The notes under the pieces were generated by a model, which worked only from the letters and a program-made list of their open reading frames with translations, made no database searches and had not been told where the DNA came from. A DNA stretch of 64,000 bases from Neisseria bacilliformis (lineage in GTDB: Bacteria; Pseudomonadota; Gammaproteobacteria; Burkholderiales; Neisseriaceae), in the NCBI RefSeq assembly GCF_014055025.1, contig NZ_CP059571.1:2170001-2234000 (forward strand), written 5' to 3'. Positions 52,056 to 61,374 of the stretch are shown here, piece after piece. The number at the start of each line of letters is the position of its first letter. Positions within the stretch are counted from its first letter, which is position 1. Made by a program: the position numbers and the translations under genes.

Positions 52056-53123
52056 TCAGTAGTGCAGCGGGAAGGAAACGGTGCGTTTGTCGCGGGCGGA
52101 GAGATAGGCGGCGATGAGCAGTTCCAGCGATTTGAGACCTTCGCGGCCGTCGGTTATGGGTTGGGCTTGGCCGCGCATGACGTCAATGACGTTTTTGTAG
52201 TAGAGCGGGTGGCCGAAGCCGTAAACCGAGGTGGTTTGGTAGTTGGCGGTTTGAATTTGTTCGTCGTAGTCGCGGCTGTCGGCAAACTGCCATTCCTGAA
52301 TTTCGTTTACGGCCACGCCGCCGATGCGTACCGTACCCGTTTCGCCCAAGATGGTAATCGAGCCTTCGAGGTTTTTCGGGTAGGTGCACATGGTTACGGC
52401 CATCGAGCCGAGCGCGCCGTTGCGCCAGCGGATGTTCATCACGCCGGTGTCTTCGGTTTCGATGTCGCGGTGGGTGGCAATCATGGCCTGCACGTCGGCA
52501 ACGGGGCCGATGAGCCATTCCATCAGGTCGACATAATGGCTGGCCTGGTTCATAAACGCGCCGCCGTCGAATTCCCATGTGCCGCGCCAGCCGCCGCCCT
52601 GGTCGTAATACGACTGCGGGCGCGTCCAGAATACGTTGAGGTGCACCATGCAGATTTTGCCGAAGCGTTTTTCTTCAACGGCGCGTTTCAAAAGCTGCAG
52701 GGTGGCGTTGAGGCGGTTTTGTTTGACGACAAACAGGCGTTTGCCCGCTTGGTCGGCTGCCTGCACCATGCGCTCGCCGTCGGAGAGGCGGGTGGCCATC
52801 GGTTTTTCGGTAACGACATGGAAACCGGCTTTGAAAGCCTGCACGGCCTGTTCGGGGTGCAGGCCGGAAGGCGTGGTAATCACGATGATGTCGGCGTCGG
52901 TTTCGGCGAGCATCTGCGCGTAGTCGGCGTAGCCTTTCGCGCCGGTGCGCTGCACGGCCGCTTCGAGCGCGGCGGGGTCGGTGTCGCACACGGCGACGAG
53001 TTCGCAATCGTCTTGGAGTGCTTCAAACGAGCCGAAGTGGTTGCGGGAAATGCGGCCGCAGCCGACGAGGGCGAATTTGATTTTGCGGCCGGTGATGGTT
53101 TGGTGTTTTACGGGTTCGAACAT
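52056..53123 (-). CDS. wlbA: Gfo/Idh/MocA dehydrogenase, WlbA-like (UDP-GlcNAcA 3-dehydrogenase)
   Basis: The 355-residue NAD-dependent sugar dehydrogenase shows the Rossmann start IKFALVGCGRISRNHF, ITTPSGLHPEQA and the catalytic VTEKPMATRL. The segment YYDQGGGWRGTWEFDGGAF and QASHYVDLMEWLIGPV are typical of WlbA. WlbA oxidises C3 of UDP-GlcNAc uronic acid on the way to diacetylated mannuronic sugars. It is directly downstream of the WbpA-like gene, which makes its substrate. Partner aminotransferase and acetyltransferase genes are not in the window. Confidence 0.75.
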   Translation of the reverse strand: MFEPVKHQTITGRKIKFALVGCGRISRNHFGSFEALQDDCELVAVCDTDPAALEAAVQRTGAKGYADYAQMLAETDADIIVITTPSGLHPEQAVQAFKAGFHVVTEKPMATRLSDGERMVQAADQAGKRLFVVKQNRLNATLQLLKRAVEEKRFGKICMVHLNVFWTRPQSYYDQGGGWRGTWEFDGGAFMNQASHYVDLMEWLIGPVADVQAMIATHRDIETEDTGVMNIRWRNGALGSMAVTMCTYPKNLEGSITILGETGTVRIGGVAVNEIQEWQFADSRDYDEQIQTANYQTTSVYGFGHPLYYKNVIDVMRGQAQPITDGREGLKSLELLIAAYLSARDKRTVSFPLHY

Positions 53124-53137
53124 TTTCAGACGGCCTC

Positions 53138-54451
53138 TTATGCTTTGACGACGTTGGCGCGGCGGCCTGCGTATTTGCCGCGCGTGTCGATGATGAGTTT
53201 GGCGTTGTCCAACAGCAGCGCGTAGTCGAATTTGTCGTGGTCGGTGGTAAGGATGACGCAGTCGTAATCCGCCACGGTTTCGGCGGTGAGCGGCACGCTT
53301 TGCAGGTCGAACGTATGCTCGCGCATTTTCGGGAACACGGGCACATGCGGGTCGGAATACGACACCTCCGCGCCCAAATCGCGCAAGCGTTCCATCACCT
53401 GCACCGACGGGCTTTCGCGCATGTCGTCCACGTTTTTCTTGTAGGCGATGCCCAACACCAGCACTTTGCTGCCTTTGATGGCGCGCTGGCGGTCGTTCAA
53501 GGCCAACACGGCTTTGTTGACCACATAGTCGGGCATGGCGGAATTGACTTCGCCGGCCAGCTCGATAAAGCGGGTGTTTACGCCGTATTCGCGGGCTTTC
53601 CATGTGAGGTAGAAGGGATCGATGGGGATGCAGTGGCCGCCCAGGCCGGGGCCGGGGTAGTAGGGCACGAAGCCGAACGGCTTGGTGGCGGCGGCGTTGA
53701 TCACTTCGTGGATGTCGATGCCCATTTTGTCGGCCACGGTTTTCATCTCGTTCACCAGGCCGATATTCACCGCGCGGTGGATGTTTTCCAACAGCTTGGT
53801 CAGCTCGGCGGCTTTGGTGGAGCTGACGGGCACGACTTTGTCGATGGCGGGCTGATACAGTGCCAGGCCCACTTCCAAACAGGCAGGCGTGTGGCCGCCG
53901 ATCACTTTCGGGATGGTGCGGGTTTCAAAATCGGGGTTGCCCGGGTCTTCGCGCTCGGGCGAGTACACCAGAAACACGTTTTCGCCGACTTTCAAGCCGC
54001 CCTCTTCCATGCGCGGCAGCAGTTCTTCTTCGGTGGTGCCGGGGTAGGTGGTGGATTCGAGCGACAACACTTGTCCGGCACGCAGATAGGGTTTGACCGC
54101 GTCGGCGGTGTCGATCACAAAGCTCATGTCGGGTTCGCGGTATTTGTTCAGCGGGGTCGGCACGCACAAAATCACGGCTTCCGCTTCGCCGATGCGCGAG
54201 AAATCGGTGGTGGCTTCAAACAGGCTGTTGGAAGCGGCGGCAATTTTTGCGGCGGGGATATGCTCGATGTAGCTTTCGCCTTTGTTGAGTTTTTCGACTT
54301 TGGCCGCGTCGATGTCGAAGCCGAGCACGGCAAAGCCTGCCTCAACGTAGCGCAAGGCCAGCGGCAGGCCGACATAGCCCAGCCCGACGATGCCGATTTT
54401 GGCGGATTTGCCGGCGAATTTGGCGATGGCGGTGTGTTTGGTCTGGTTCAT
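53138..54451 (-). CDS. wbpA: UDP-N-acetylglucosamine 6-dehydrogenase, WbpA-like
   Basis: The 437-residue nucleotide-sugar dehydrogenase has [17 protein letters not shown] (NAD site), [16 protein letters not shown], the active-site Cys in [16 protein letters not shown] and [19 protein letters not shown]. The family converts UDP-GlcNAc to its uronic acid by two NAD-linked oxidations. The next gene on the strand is the WlbA-like dehydrogenase, supporting this substrate. The ATG at 54451 is preferred over a GTG three codons earlier. Confidence 0.85.
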   Translation of the reverse strand: MNQTKHTAIAKFAGKSAKIGIVGLGYVGLPLALRYVEAGFAVLGFDIDAAKVEKLNKGESYIEHIPAAKIAAASNSLFEATTDFSRIGEAEAVILCVPTPLNKYREPDMSFVIDTADAVKPYLRAGQVLSLESTTYPGTTEEELLPRMEEGGLKVGENVFLVYSPEREDPGNPDFETRTIPKVIGGHTPACLEVGLALYQPAIDKVVPVSSTKAAELTKLLENIHRAVNIGLVNEMKTVADKMGIDIHEVINAAATKPFGFVPYYPGPGLGGHCIPIDPFYLTWKAREYGVNTRFIELAGEVNSAMPDYVVNKAVLALNDRQRAIKGSKVLVLGIAYKKNVDDMRESPSVQVMERLRDLGAEVSYSDPHVPVFPKMREHTFDLQSVPLTAETVADYDCVILTTDHDKFDYALLLDNAKLIIDTRGKYAGRRANVVKA

Positions 54452-54531
54452 GGGTTTCACTCAGAACGGCCGGTCTTGTTTTTTCAGACGGCCGCAAACG
54501 GTTGCGGATAAGGGATAAAGGGAAGCGGCGG

Positions 54532-54537
54532 ATTGTA
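54532..54537 (-). promoter_or_regulatory. -10 element (TACAAT) of the wbpA-wlbA operon
   Basis: TACAATCCGCCGC on the minus strand, 80 bases before the start. No good -35. Confidence 0.4.
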
Positions 54538-54555
54538 CCGTATCGGGGCGGCGTG

Positions 54556-54608
54556 AGGCCGTCTGAAAGCGCAGCTTCAACGAAGTTAAAACCGGTTTCA
54601 GACGGCCT
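54556..54608 (-). terminator. DUS pair with the linked TTCAACGAAG motif, 3' end of cysE
   Basis: DUS copies flank GCTTCAACGAAGTTAAAAC, 10 bases past the cysE stop. Confidence 0.65.
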
Positions 54609-54617
54609 CCAAGCCTG

Positions 54618-55427
54618 TCAGATATAAAAGTCCTGATGCACTTCCTCAAAGAAATTCTGGTTCATTTCGGCGGCGGGCTTCACGCGGCTCTTGTTGCCGA
54701 CCGCCTTCGCCGGCACGCCCACCACGGTGGAAAACGGCGGCACGTCGGCCACCACCACGCTGCCCGCGCCGATTTTGGCGCATTCGCCGACGCGGATGTT
54801 GCCCAGCACCGAAGCGTTCGCCCCGATCATCACGCCGCTGCCGATTTTCGGATGGCGGTCGCCCCCCTCCTTGCCCGAGCCGCCGAGGGTAACGCCGTGC
54901 AGAATCGAAATATCGTCGCCCAGCACCGCCGTTTCCCCGATCACCACGCCCGTGCCGTGGTCGATCATAATCCCGCGCCCGAAACGCGCCGCCGGATGCA
55001 CGTCCACGCCGAACACCTCCGAGGCGCGGTTTTGCAGGAAATAGGCCAGCGTTTTGCGCCCCTCCTTCCACAGGCAGTGGTTGATGCGGTGCGCCTGAAT
55101 GGCGTGGAAACCCTTGAAATACAACAGCGGCAGGCAGTATTGGTCGCAGGCCGGGTCGCGCTCGTAATAGGCCACCATATCGGCCTGCATCGCCGCGCCG
55201 ATTTGCGGCTCGCGCTCCAAGGCGTACAGGTAAAGCTCATAGAGCGTGCGCATGTCCATGGTGGGGTTGCCCAGCTTGCTCGACAAATGAAAGGCCAGCA
55301 CCCGCTCCAAGCTGTCGTGCCGCAGCACCGTCATGTGCAGGAAACTGGCCAGCATCGGCTCGCCCGCCGCCGCGCTTTGCGCCTCGTCGCGCACGGTCTG
55401 CCAGAGATTGAAGGTAGGTTTTTCCAT
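54618..55427 (-). CDS. cysE: Serine O-acetyltransferase
   Basis: The 269-residue hexapeptide-repeat enzyme makes O-acetylserine, the cysteine precursor. The N-terminal helical domain (WQTVRDEAQSAAAGEPML) is followed by the left-handed beta-helix: DVHPAARFGRGIMIDHGTGV with the catalytic DHGTG, GETAVLGDDISILHGVTLGG, DRHPKIGSGVMIGA. The C-terminal tail ends in FYI; a C-terminal Ile is what lets CysE bind cysteine synthase CysK. TACAAT lies upstream at 55469. Confidence 0.97.
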   Translation of the reverse strand: MEKPTFNLWQTVRDEAQSAAAGEPMLASFLHMTVLRHDSLERVLAFHLSSKLGNPTMDMRTLYELYLYALEREPQIGAAMQADMVAYYERDPACDQYCLPLLYFKGFHAIQAHRINHCLWKEGRKTLAYFLQNRASEVFGVDVHPAARFGRGIMIDHGTGVVIGETAVLGDDISILHGVTLGGSGKEGGDRHPKIGSGVMIGANASVLGNIRVGECAKIGAGSVVVADVPPFSTVVGVPAKAVGNKSRVKPAAEMNQNFFEEVHQDFYI

Positions 55428-55468
55428 TTTTCAGACGGCCTCTGCGGTAGTGTTTAAACAAGGCGCGG

Positions 55469-55474
55469 ATTGTA
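55469..55474 (-). promoter_or_regulatory. -10 element (TACAAT) of cysE
   Basis: TACAATCCGCGCC on the minus strand, 42 bases before the start. Confidence 0.45.
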
Positions 55475-55587
55475 GCCCAAAGCGCGCGTGCGCGTGAATG
55501 CGGCGGACAGGCCGTCTGAAAACCGCCGTGCTGCAAAACCGCCCGAAAAAGCGGATAATCGCGCCCTGTCTTGCCCTGCTCTTTATG

Positions 55588-55637
55588 AGGCCGTCTGAAA
55601 ATCGGTTTTTCTGAGAATCCGTTTTTTCAGACGGCCT
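55588..55637. repeat. Inverted DUS pair between cysE and purH
   Basis: Facing DUS copies with a 26-base loop, upstream of purH in the divergent region. Confidence 0.6.
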
Positions 55638-55674
55638 CATCCGCCCCTTTCCCCACCATTCAAAGGAACGCCCC

Positions 55675-57258
55675 ATGTCCACCCAAAAAATCCAACGCGC
55701 CCTCATCAGCCTTTCCGACAAAACCGGCGCAGTCGAATTTGCCCGCGCCCTCGCCGCAAAAGGCGTGGAAATCCTCTCCACCGGCGGCACGTCCAAGCTC
55801 TTGGCCGACGCTGGCATCCCCGTGATCGAAGTCGCCGACTACACCGGTTTCCCCGAAATGCTCGACGGCCGCGTGAAAACGCTGCACCCGAAAATTCACG
55901 GCGGCATCCTCGGCCGGCGCGATTTGGAAGCGCACACCGCCAAAATGGCCGAACACGGCATCGGCAACATCGATTTGGTCGCCGTAAACCTCTACCCCTT
56001 CGCCGCCACCATCGCCAAACCCGGCTGCACCCTCGAAGACGCGATTGAAAACATCGACATCGGCGGCCCGACGATGGTGCGCTCCGCCGCGAAAAACTGG
56101 AAACACGTCGCCATCGTTACCGACAACGCCGATTTCGCCGCCATCATCGCCGAGCTGGAACATTCAGACGGCCTTTCCGACAAAACCCGCTTCAATCTCG
56201 CCCGCAAAGCGTTCAGCCACACCGCCCAATACGACGGCATGATTTCCAACTACCTCACTTCGCTTTCAGACGACGTGTTGGCAGGCGAACCGCAAATCGG
56301 CGAATTTCCGCAGCAGTTCAACCAAAGCTGGCTCAAAGTGCAGGAAATGCGCTACGGCGAAAACCCGCACCAGCGCGCCGCGTTCTACCGCGACCTTGCC
56401 CCCTTTGCCGGCAGCCTTTCCAGCTATAAACAGTTGCAGGGCAAAGAATTGTCGTACAACAACATCACCGATGCCGATGCCGCTTGGGAAATGGTCAAAT
56501 CGTTCGACGCGCCCGCCTGCGTGATTGTGAAACACGCCAACCCCTGCGGCGCGGCCGTGGCCGACAACACGCTCAACGCCTACCGCCTCGCCTACGCCAC
56601 CGACACCACCAGCGCGTTCGGCGGCATTATCGCGTTCAACCGCGAAGTGGACGGCGCAACCGCTAAACAGATTACCGACAATCAGTTTATGGAAGTGCTG
56701 ATCGCGCCCAAATTCACCGCCGAAGCCCTCGAAATCACCGCCGCCAAGAAAAACGTGCGCGTGCTGGAAATCCCGCTCGGCGACGGCGCGAACCGGTTCG
56801 AACTCAAACGCGTCGGCGGCGGCCTGTTGGTGCAAACGCCCGACATCCACCGCATCCGCCGCGAAGATTTGAAAGTCGTCTCCAAACGGCAGCCCACCGA
56901 GCAGGAATGGCATGATTTGCTGTTCGTGTGGAACGTGGCCAAATTCGTCAAATCCAATGCCGTCGTGTTCGGCAAAGGCGGCCAAACCTACGGCATCGGC
57001 GCAGGCCAGATGAGCCGCGTGGACAGCACCCGCATCGCCGCCCGCAAAGCGCAGGACGCGGGCTTGGATTTACACGGCGCGTGTGCCGCGTCGGACGCAT
57101 TCTTCCCCTTCCGCGACGGCGTGGACGTAATCGCCGATCAGGGCATCAAGGCCGTGATCCACCCCGCCGGCTCGGTGCGCGACGAAGAAGTGTTCGCCGC
57201 AGCGGACGAGCACGGCATGGCGATGGTGGTAACCGGCGTGCGCCATTTCCGCCATTGA
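55675..57258 (+). CDS. purH: Bifunctional AICAR transformylase/IMP cyclohydrolase
   Basis: The 527-residue protein carries out the last two steps to IMP. The IMP cyclohydrolase domain (residues 1-200) shows [30 protein letters not shown] and [13 protein letters not shown]. The transformylase part shows [33 protein letters not shown], the catalytic KHANPCGAA and [26 protein letters not shown] precedes the ATG. An in-frame DUS encodes HSDGLSD. Confidence 0.98.
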   Translation: MSTQKIQRALISLSDKTGAVEFARALAAKGVEILSTGGTSKLLADAGIPVIEVADYTGFPEMLDGRVKTLHPKIHGGILGRRDLEAHTAKMAEHGIGNIDLVAVNLYPFAATIAKPGCTLEDAIENIDIGGPTMVRSAAKNWKHVAIVTDNADFAAIIAELEHSDGLSDKTRFNLARKAFSHTAQYDGMISNYLTSLSDDVLAGEPQIGEFPQQFNQSWLKVQEMRYGENPHQRAAFYRDLAPFAGSLSSYKQLQGKELSYNNITDADAAWEMVKSFDAPACVIVKHANPCGAAVADNTLNAYRLAYATDTTSAFGGIIAFNREVDGATAKQITDNQFMEVLIAPKFTAEALEITAAKKNVRVLEIPLGDGANRFELKRVGGGLLVQTPDIHRIRREDLKVVSKRQPTEQEWHDLLFVWNVAKFVKSNAVVFGKGGQTYGIGAGQMSRVDSTRIAARKAQDAGLDLHGACAASDAFFPFRDGVDVIADQGIKAVIHPAGSVRDEEVFAAADEHGMAMVVTGVRHFRH

Positions 57259-57272
57259 TTTAAAAAGGCAAG

Positions 57273-57305
57273 AGGCCGTCTGAAAACCGCGTTTTCAGAC
57301 GGCCT
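57273..57305 (+). terminator. Inverted DUS pair after purH
   Basis: A tight DUS hairpin 15 bases past the stop. Confidence 0.7.
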
Positions 57306-57418
57306 CCGCACAGCAAAACCGCAACTGCCGCCCGTGCCGGCGCAAAGGCCGTCTGAAAAAATTGCCCCTGCCGCAGCAACTATTTAGAATGCGCAACTTT
57401 CCACCGCGAGCCGCCGCC

Positions 57419-58231
57419 ATGCCCCAGCCCTTCATCGAAATGAACAACGTCGCCTTCGCCTACGGCGACCGCCCGATACTGAACGGTGTCAGCTTCGCCG
57501 TCGAACGGGGCAGCTTCGCCGCCGTGATGGGCGGCTCGGGCAGCGGCAAAACCACCCTCATGCGCCTGATTACCGGCCAAATCCGCCCGCAAAGCGGCCA
57601 AGTGCTGATCGAAGGCCGCAACCTCGCCCGCTTCACATCCGCCGAACTCTACGAACACCGCCGCCGCATGGGCGTTTTGTTCCAGCACGGCGCGCTGTTC
57701 ACCGACCTTTCCGTGTACGACAACATCGCCTTCCCGATGCGCGAGCTGACCGACCTGCCCGAAGCCGTCATCCGCGATCTGGTGCTGCTCAAACTCAACG
57801 CCGTCGGCCTGCGCGGCGTGGAAAACATGATGCCCGCCGAACTCTCCGGCGGCATGGCGCGCCGCGCCGCCCTCGCCCGCACCATCGCGCTCGACCCCGA
57901 AATCATGCTCTACGACGAGCCGTTTACCGGCCTCGACCCGATTTCGCTGGGCGTCATCGCCCATCTCATCAGCCGCACCAACAAAGCCCTGCGCTCTACC
58001 AGCATTATGGTTACCCACGACATCGAAAAATCGCTGCAAATCGTCGACCAAGTGATTTTTCTGGCGCACGGCGAAATCATGTTTTCCGGCACGCCGCAAC
58101 AAATGCGCGAACTCGATTCGCCGTGGGTGAAACAATTTGTCGGCGGCGAGGCCGACGGCCCCGTCGCCTTCCGCTATCCCGCGCCGACCACCTTGCAGGA
58201 CGACCTGCTGAACACAGGGAAAACCAAATGA
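57419..58231 (+). CDS. mlaF: Phospholipid-transport ABC ATPase MlaF
   Basis: The 270-residue ATPase has Walker A (GGSGSGKTTLM), the signature LSGGMARRAALAR and Walker B (IMLYDEPFTGLDP), followed by the switch His in VTHD. With MlaE, MlaD and MlaB it forms the inner-membrane lipid transporter that keeps outer-membrane asymmetry. I place the start at the ATG MPQPFIEMNNVAF (57419), which gives standard length. In this genome an SMI1/KNR4-like gene and a membrane protein gene stand between mlaF and mlaE. Confidence 0.95.
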   Translation: MPQPFIEMNNVAFAYGDRPILNGVSFAVERGSFAAVMGGSGSGKTTLMRLITGQIRPQSGQVLIEGRNLARFTSAELYEHRRRMGVLFQHGALFTDLSVYDNIAFPMRELTDLPEAVIRDLVLLKLNAVGLRGVENMMPAELSGGMARRAALARTIALDPEIMLYDEPFTGLDPISLGVIAHLISRTNKALRSTSIMVTHDIEKSLQIVDQVIFLAHGEIMFSGTPQQMRELDSPWVKQFVGGEADGPVAFRYPAPTTLQDDLLNTGKTK

Positions 58232-58857
58232 ACTACACCGAATACGCCGCCGCAACGGAAAACCGCCTCGGCCTGCCCCTGCCTGCCACCTACAAACGCA
58301 TGGTTTCAGACGGCCTTTTGCCCGATCTGTGCGCCGTCGGCTTCGAGTTTGAAATACCCGATGCCGACACCCTGGTCGAATATTACGGAGAGTTTGCCGA
58401 CCCCGACAGCCTGCTGCCGCTGAAAGCGCAATACCTGAACAGCGTCGCCCCCTTCGCCGGTGCGGGCAACGGCGACGTTTACGTTTTCTACTACGAAAAC
58501 GGCGCGGCCGAACCGCTGGTTGCCCGCCTGGTGCACGACGACGACTTCTGCGAAATCCTGGCAAAAAACTTCGACGATTTTGTCTTCCGCAAGCTGCTGT
58601 CCGCCGCCAACGAATGCTACGAAACCGACAGCGAAGACTACCGCGCCGAGCTGCTGGCGCAGCTGGAAACCCACCGCCCCTACCTCACACCCGAACGCGC
58701 CGCCGCGCTGGCCGAAACCTACCGCCGCCCGTTTTCCCGCGACCAATGGGACGACCCCTACATTCTGGAAGAAGACGAATTGAACGCCCTGCTGCAACGC
58801 CACGCCCCGTTTGCGCGTTACGACGAAGAATGGGATGCGATCGAATGGGGCGACTGA
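58228..58857 (+). CDS. SMI1/KNR4-like protein
   Basis: The 209-residue acidic protein starts MNYTEYAAATENRLGLPLPA, shows the SMI1/KNR4 feel (LPATYKRMVSDGL, VAPFAGAGNGDVYVFYYENG, DDDFCEILAKNFDDFVF) and has an acidic C-terminus. Proteins of this superfamily are often immunity proteins to polymorphic toxins or regulators. The ATG overlaps the mlaF stop (ATGA), so it is translated with mlaF. A DUS in the coding region encodes VSDGLL. No toxin gene is beside it. The role here is unknown. Confidence 0.7.
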   Translation: MNYTEYAAATENRLGLPLPATYKRMVSDGLLPDLCAVGFEFEIPDADTLVEYYGEFADPDSLLPLKAQYLNSVAPFAGAGNGDVYVFYYENGAAEPLVARLVHDDDFCEILAKNFDDFVFRKLLSAANECYETDSEDYRAELLAQLETHRPYLTPERAAALAETYRRPFSRDQWDDPYILEEDELNALLQRHAPFARYDEEWDAIEWGD

Positions 58858-58860
58858 GTT

Positions 58861-58896
58861 TTCAGACGGCCTGAAACTGTTTGAGGCCGTCTGAAA
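58861..58896. repeat. DUS pair between the SMI1-like gene and next gene
   Basis: TTCAGACGGCCT followed by AGGCCGTCTGAA, facing outward, in the 66-base gap. Confidence 0.6.
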
Positions 58897-58923
58897 GCCT
58901 TTCGCGCCGCACAGGTTCAATCC

Positions 58924-59406
58924 ATGACAAAAAAACACGCCGCCTTTATCCTGCTTGCCGCCGCCGACCTGGCCGCGCTCGCCGCCGCGCTGTGGCAGTA
59001 TGCCGACGCAGGCGCGTTTCTTTATACCTTTCTGGCGGAACGCACGCTGGATGCGGCGGCGGATTTTTCCTTCGGCGACCCCGCCTTCGGCCTGCTGTTT
59101 CTCGCCGCGCCGCTGTCCGCCCTGCTGCTTTACGTTTTGCTGCCCGTGTCGGCCTACGGTTTTATCCGCCGCCGCCGCTGGGTAAAATGGGCGGTGCTGG
59201 CGCAACTGCCGCTGCGGCTTGCGGATTTTTCGCCCTCCGTGCCCTATCTCGAAACCGCCGCCGCCGAAAAAATTTCCGCCCTGCTGCCGCCGATATGGCA
59301 GGCCCGCGCCCTCATCGCCCTGCTGCTGGCGGCAGAGCTGGGCAAAGCCCTGTGGGTGTGGTTTCTCACCCGCAAAACACGTTTTCAGACGGCCTCAAAA
59401 GCCTGA
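58924..59406 (+). CDS. Membrane protein of unknown function within the mla operon
   Basis: The 160-residue protein has four hydrophobic segments (AAFILLAAADLAALAAALW, AFGLLFLAAPLSALLLYVLL, WVKWAVLAQLPLRL, ARALIALLLAAELGKALWVWFL). The end (TRFQTASKA) is DUS-encoded. It separates the SMI1-like gene from mlaE. It has no visible family and is probably an insertion with its neighbour. Confidence 0.65.
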   Translation: MTKKHAAFILLAAADLAALAAALWQYADAGAFLYTFLAERTLDAAADFSFGDPAFGLLFLAAPLSALLLYVLLPVSAYGFIRRRRWVKWAVLAQLPLRLADFSPSVPYLETAAAEKISALLPPIWQARALIALLLAAELGKALWVWFLTRKTRFQTASKA

Positions 59407-59445
59407 AAGGCCGTCTGAAACCCTTTTTTTGAAACCCGCAAAACT

Positions 59446-60222
59446 ATGGACTTCATTCAAACCGTCGGCGCGAAAACGCTGGCCTTCATCCGCTCGATCG
59501 GCAGCGTCTGCCTGTTTTTCGCGCAGATACTCGCCCACTCCGGCACATCGCTGCTGCGCCTGCGGCTTTCCGTGCGGCAGGTGTATTTTGCCGGCGTGCT
59601 CTCGGTGCTGATTATCGCCGTGTCCGGCCTGTTTGTCGGCATGGTGCTGGGCTTGCAGGGCTACACCCAGCTGGCCAAATTCAAATCGGCCGACATTCTG
59701 GGCTATATGGTGGCCGCCTCGCTGCTGCGCGAACTCGGCCCCGTCTTGGCGGCGATTCTGTTTGCCAGCAGCGCGGGCGGCGCGATGACCAGCGAAATCG
59801 GCCTGATGAAAACCACCGAACAGCTCGAAGCGATGAACGTGATGGCGGTCAACCCCGTCGCCCGCGTCGTCGCCCCGCGCTTTTGGGCGGGCGTGTTTTC
59901 CATGCCGCTTCTGGCCTCGATTTTCAACGTGGCCGGCATCTACGGCGCGTATCTCGTCGGCGTCGAGTGGCTCGGGCTGGACGGCGGTATTTTCTGGTCG
60001 CAGATGCAGAACAACATCGCCTTCGGCTACGACGTGCTCAACGGCCTGATCAAATCCGCCTGCTTCGGCGTGGCCGTTACCCTGATTGCCGTGCACCAGG
60101 GCTTCCACTGCGTGCCCACCTCCGAAGGCATCCTGCGCGCCAGCACCCGCACCGTCGTCTCCTCCGCGCTCACCGTGCTGGCCGTCGATTTCATCCTCAC
60201 CGCATTTATGTTCACCGGATAA
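59446..60222 (+). CDS. mlaE: Phospholipid-transport permease MlaE
   Basis: The 258-residue permease starts MDFIQTVGAKTLAF and shows RQVYFAGVLSVLIIAVSGLF, the MlaE-family coupling region LRELGPVLAAILFASSAGGAMTSEIG (in parts) and EQLEAMNVMAVNP. It forms the transmembrane core of the Mla transporter with MlaF. mlaD starts 5 bases after its stop. Confidence 0.96.
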   Translation: MDFIQTVGAKTLAFIRSIGSVCLFFAQILAHSGTSLLRLRLSVRQVYFAGVLSVLIIAVSGLFVGMVLGLQGYTQLAKFKSADILGYMVAASLLRELGPVLAAILFASSAGGAMTSEIGLMKTTEQLEAMNVMAVNPVARVVAPRFWAGVFSMPLLASIFNVAGIYGAYLVGVEWLGLDGGIFWSQMQNNIAFGYDVLNGLIKSACFGVAVTLIAVHQGFHCVPTSEGILRASTRTVVSSALTVLAVDFILTAFMFTG

Positions 60223-60227
60223 CAACT

Positions 60228-60728
60228 ATGAAACGGAATATCTTGGAATTTTGGGTCGGACTCTTCGTCCTCGCCGGCGCGGCCGCGCTGGGCTTTCTCT
60301 CGCTGCGCGTGGCCGGCGGCGGCGGTTTCGGCGGCGGCGCGTCGCAGGGCTACACCGTGTATGCCGAATTTTCCGACATCGGCGGCCTGAAAACCCAGGC
60401 ACCCATCAAAGCCTCCGGCGTGCTGGTCGGCCGCGTGCAGAGCATCACCCTCGACCCGCAGACCTACCGCGCCAAAGTCGCCCTGCAACTGGACAAACAG
60501 TACCAGTTCAGCAGCGACGTTTCCGCGCAAATCCTCACCTCCGGCCTTTTGGGCGAACAATACATCGGCCTGATGCAGGGCGGCGACCCCGAAAACCTCG
60601 CCCCCGGCGACACCATCACCCTCACCAGCTCCGCGCTGGTGCTGGAAAACCTCATCGGCAAATTCATGACCAACTTTGCCGAAGGCAACGCCAAGCCCTC
60701 GGAAAAAACCGCAAGCGGCGAAGAATAA
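60228..60728 (+). CDS. mlaD: Phospholipid-binding MCE protein MlaD
   Basis: The 166-residue protein has one N-terminal transmembrane helix (FWVGLFVLAGAAALGFLSL), a glycine-rich linker (GGGGFGGGAS) and an MCE domain (YTVYAEFSDIGGLKTQAPIK, GVLVGRVQSITLD, TSGLLGEQYIGL). Hexamers of MlaD form the periplasmic channel of the Mla complex. mlaC follows 43 bases later. Confidence 0.95.
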   Translation: MKRNILEFWVGLFVLAGAAALGFLSLRVAGGGGFGGGASQGYTVYAEFSDIGGLKTQAPIKASGVLVGRVQSITLDPQTYRAKVALQLDKQYQFSSDVSAQILTSGLLGEQYIGLMQGGDPENLAPGDTITLTSSALVLENLIGKFMTNFAEGNAKPSEKTASGEE

Positions 60729-60771
60729 TCCCGCAAACCGCAAACACGTAACAAGAAAAGAGAAAACACAT

Positions 60772-61371
60772 ATGAAAACAACCTTCTACATAGCAGCCAT
60801 CATCGCCTTCGCCGCCACCGGCAGCGCGTACGCCACCCCGCAGCAGGCCGTCGGCCAAGTGCGCGAAAACGCCGCGCAGGTTTTGAACATCCTGAAAAAA
60901 GCCAACGGCAGCAACGACGCCGCCGTGCGCAAAGAAGCCGAAAACTACGCCCTGCCCTACTTCGACTTCCAGCGCATGACCGCCCAGGCCGTCGGCCGCC
61001 CGTGGGCGCAGGCCACAGCCGAGCAGAAACAGGCGCTCACCCGCGAATTCCAGGCCCTGCTCATCCGCACCTACTCCGGCACCATGCTCAAATTCAAAAA
61101 CTCCGCCGTCGATGTCAAAGGCAACCCCCTTGTCAACAAAGGCGGCAAAGAAATCGTCGTGCGCGCCGAAATCAGCAGCCAAAGCGGTGGCAAACCCGTC
61201 AACATGGACTTCACCGTCTACCAAAGCGGCGGCAAATACCGCGTGTACAACGTGGCCGTCGAAGGCGCGAGCCTCGTTACCGTCTACCGCAACCAGTTTG
61301 GCGAAACCATCAAAAACAAAGGCTTCGACGGCCTGATCCAAGACCTCAAAAGCAAAAACGGCGGCAGATAA
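60772..61371 (+). CDS. mlaC: Periplasmic phospholipid shuttle MlaC
   Basis: The 199-residue protein has a signal peptide (KTTFYIAAIIAFAATGSAYA) and the MlaC fold (AENYALPYFDFQRMTAQAVG, LTREFQALLIRTYSGTML, YRVYNVAVEGASLVTVYRNQF). It carries lipids between MlaA at the outer membrane and MlaD. AGAAAAGAG precedes the ATG. mlaB starts 3 bases after it. Confidence 0.95.
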   Translation: MKTTFYIAAIIAFAATGSAYATPQQAVGQVRENAAQVLNILKKANGSNDAAVRKEAENYALPYFDFQRMTAQAVGRPWAQATAEQKQALTREFQALLIRTYSGTMLKFKNSAVDVKGNPLVNKGGKEIVVRAEISSQSGGKPVNMDFTVYQSGGKYRVYNVAVEGASLVTVYRNQFGETIKNKGFDGLIQDLKSKNGGR

Positions 61372-61374
61372 ACC

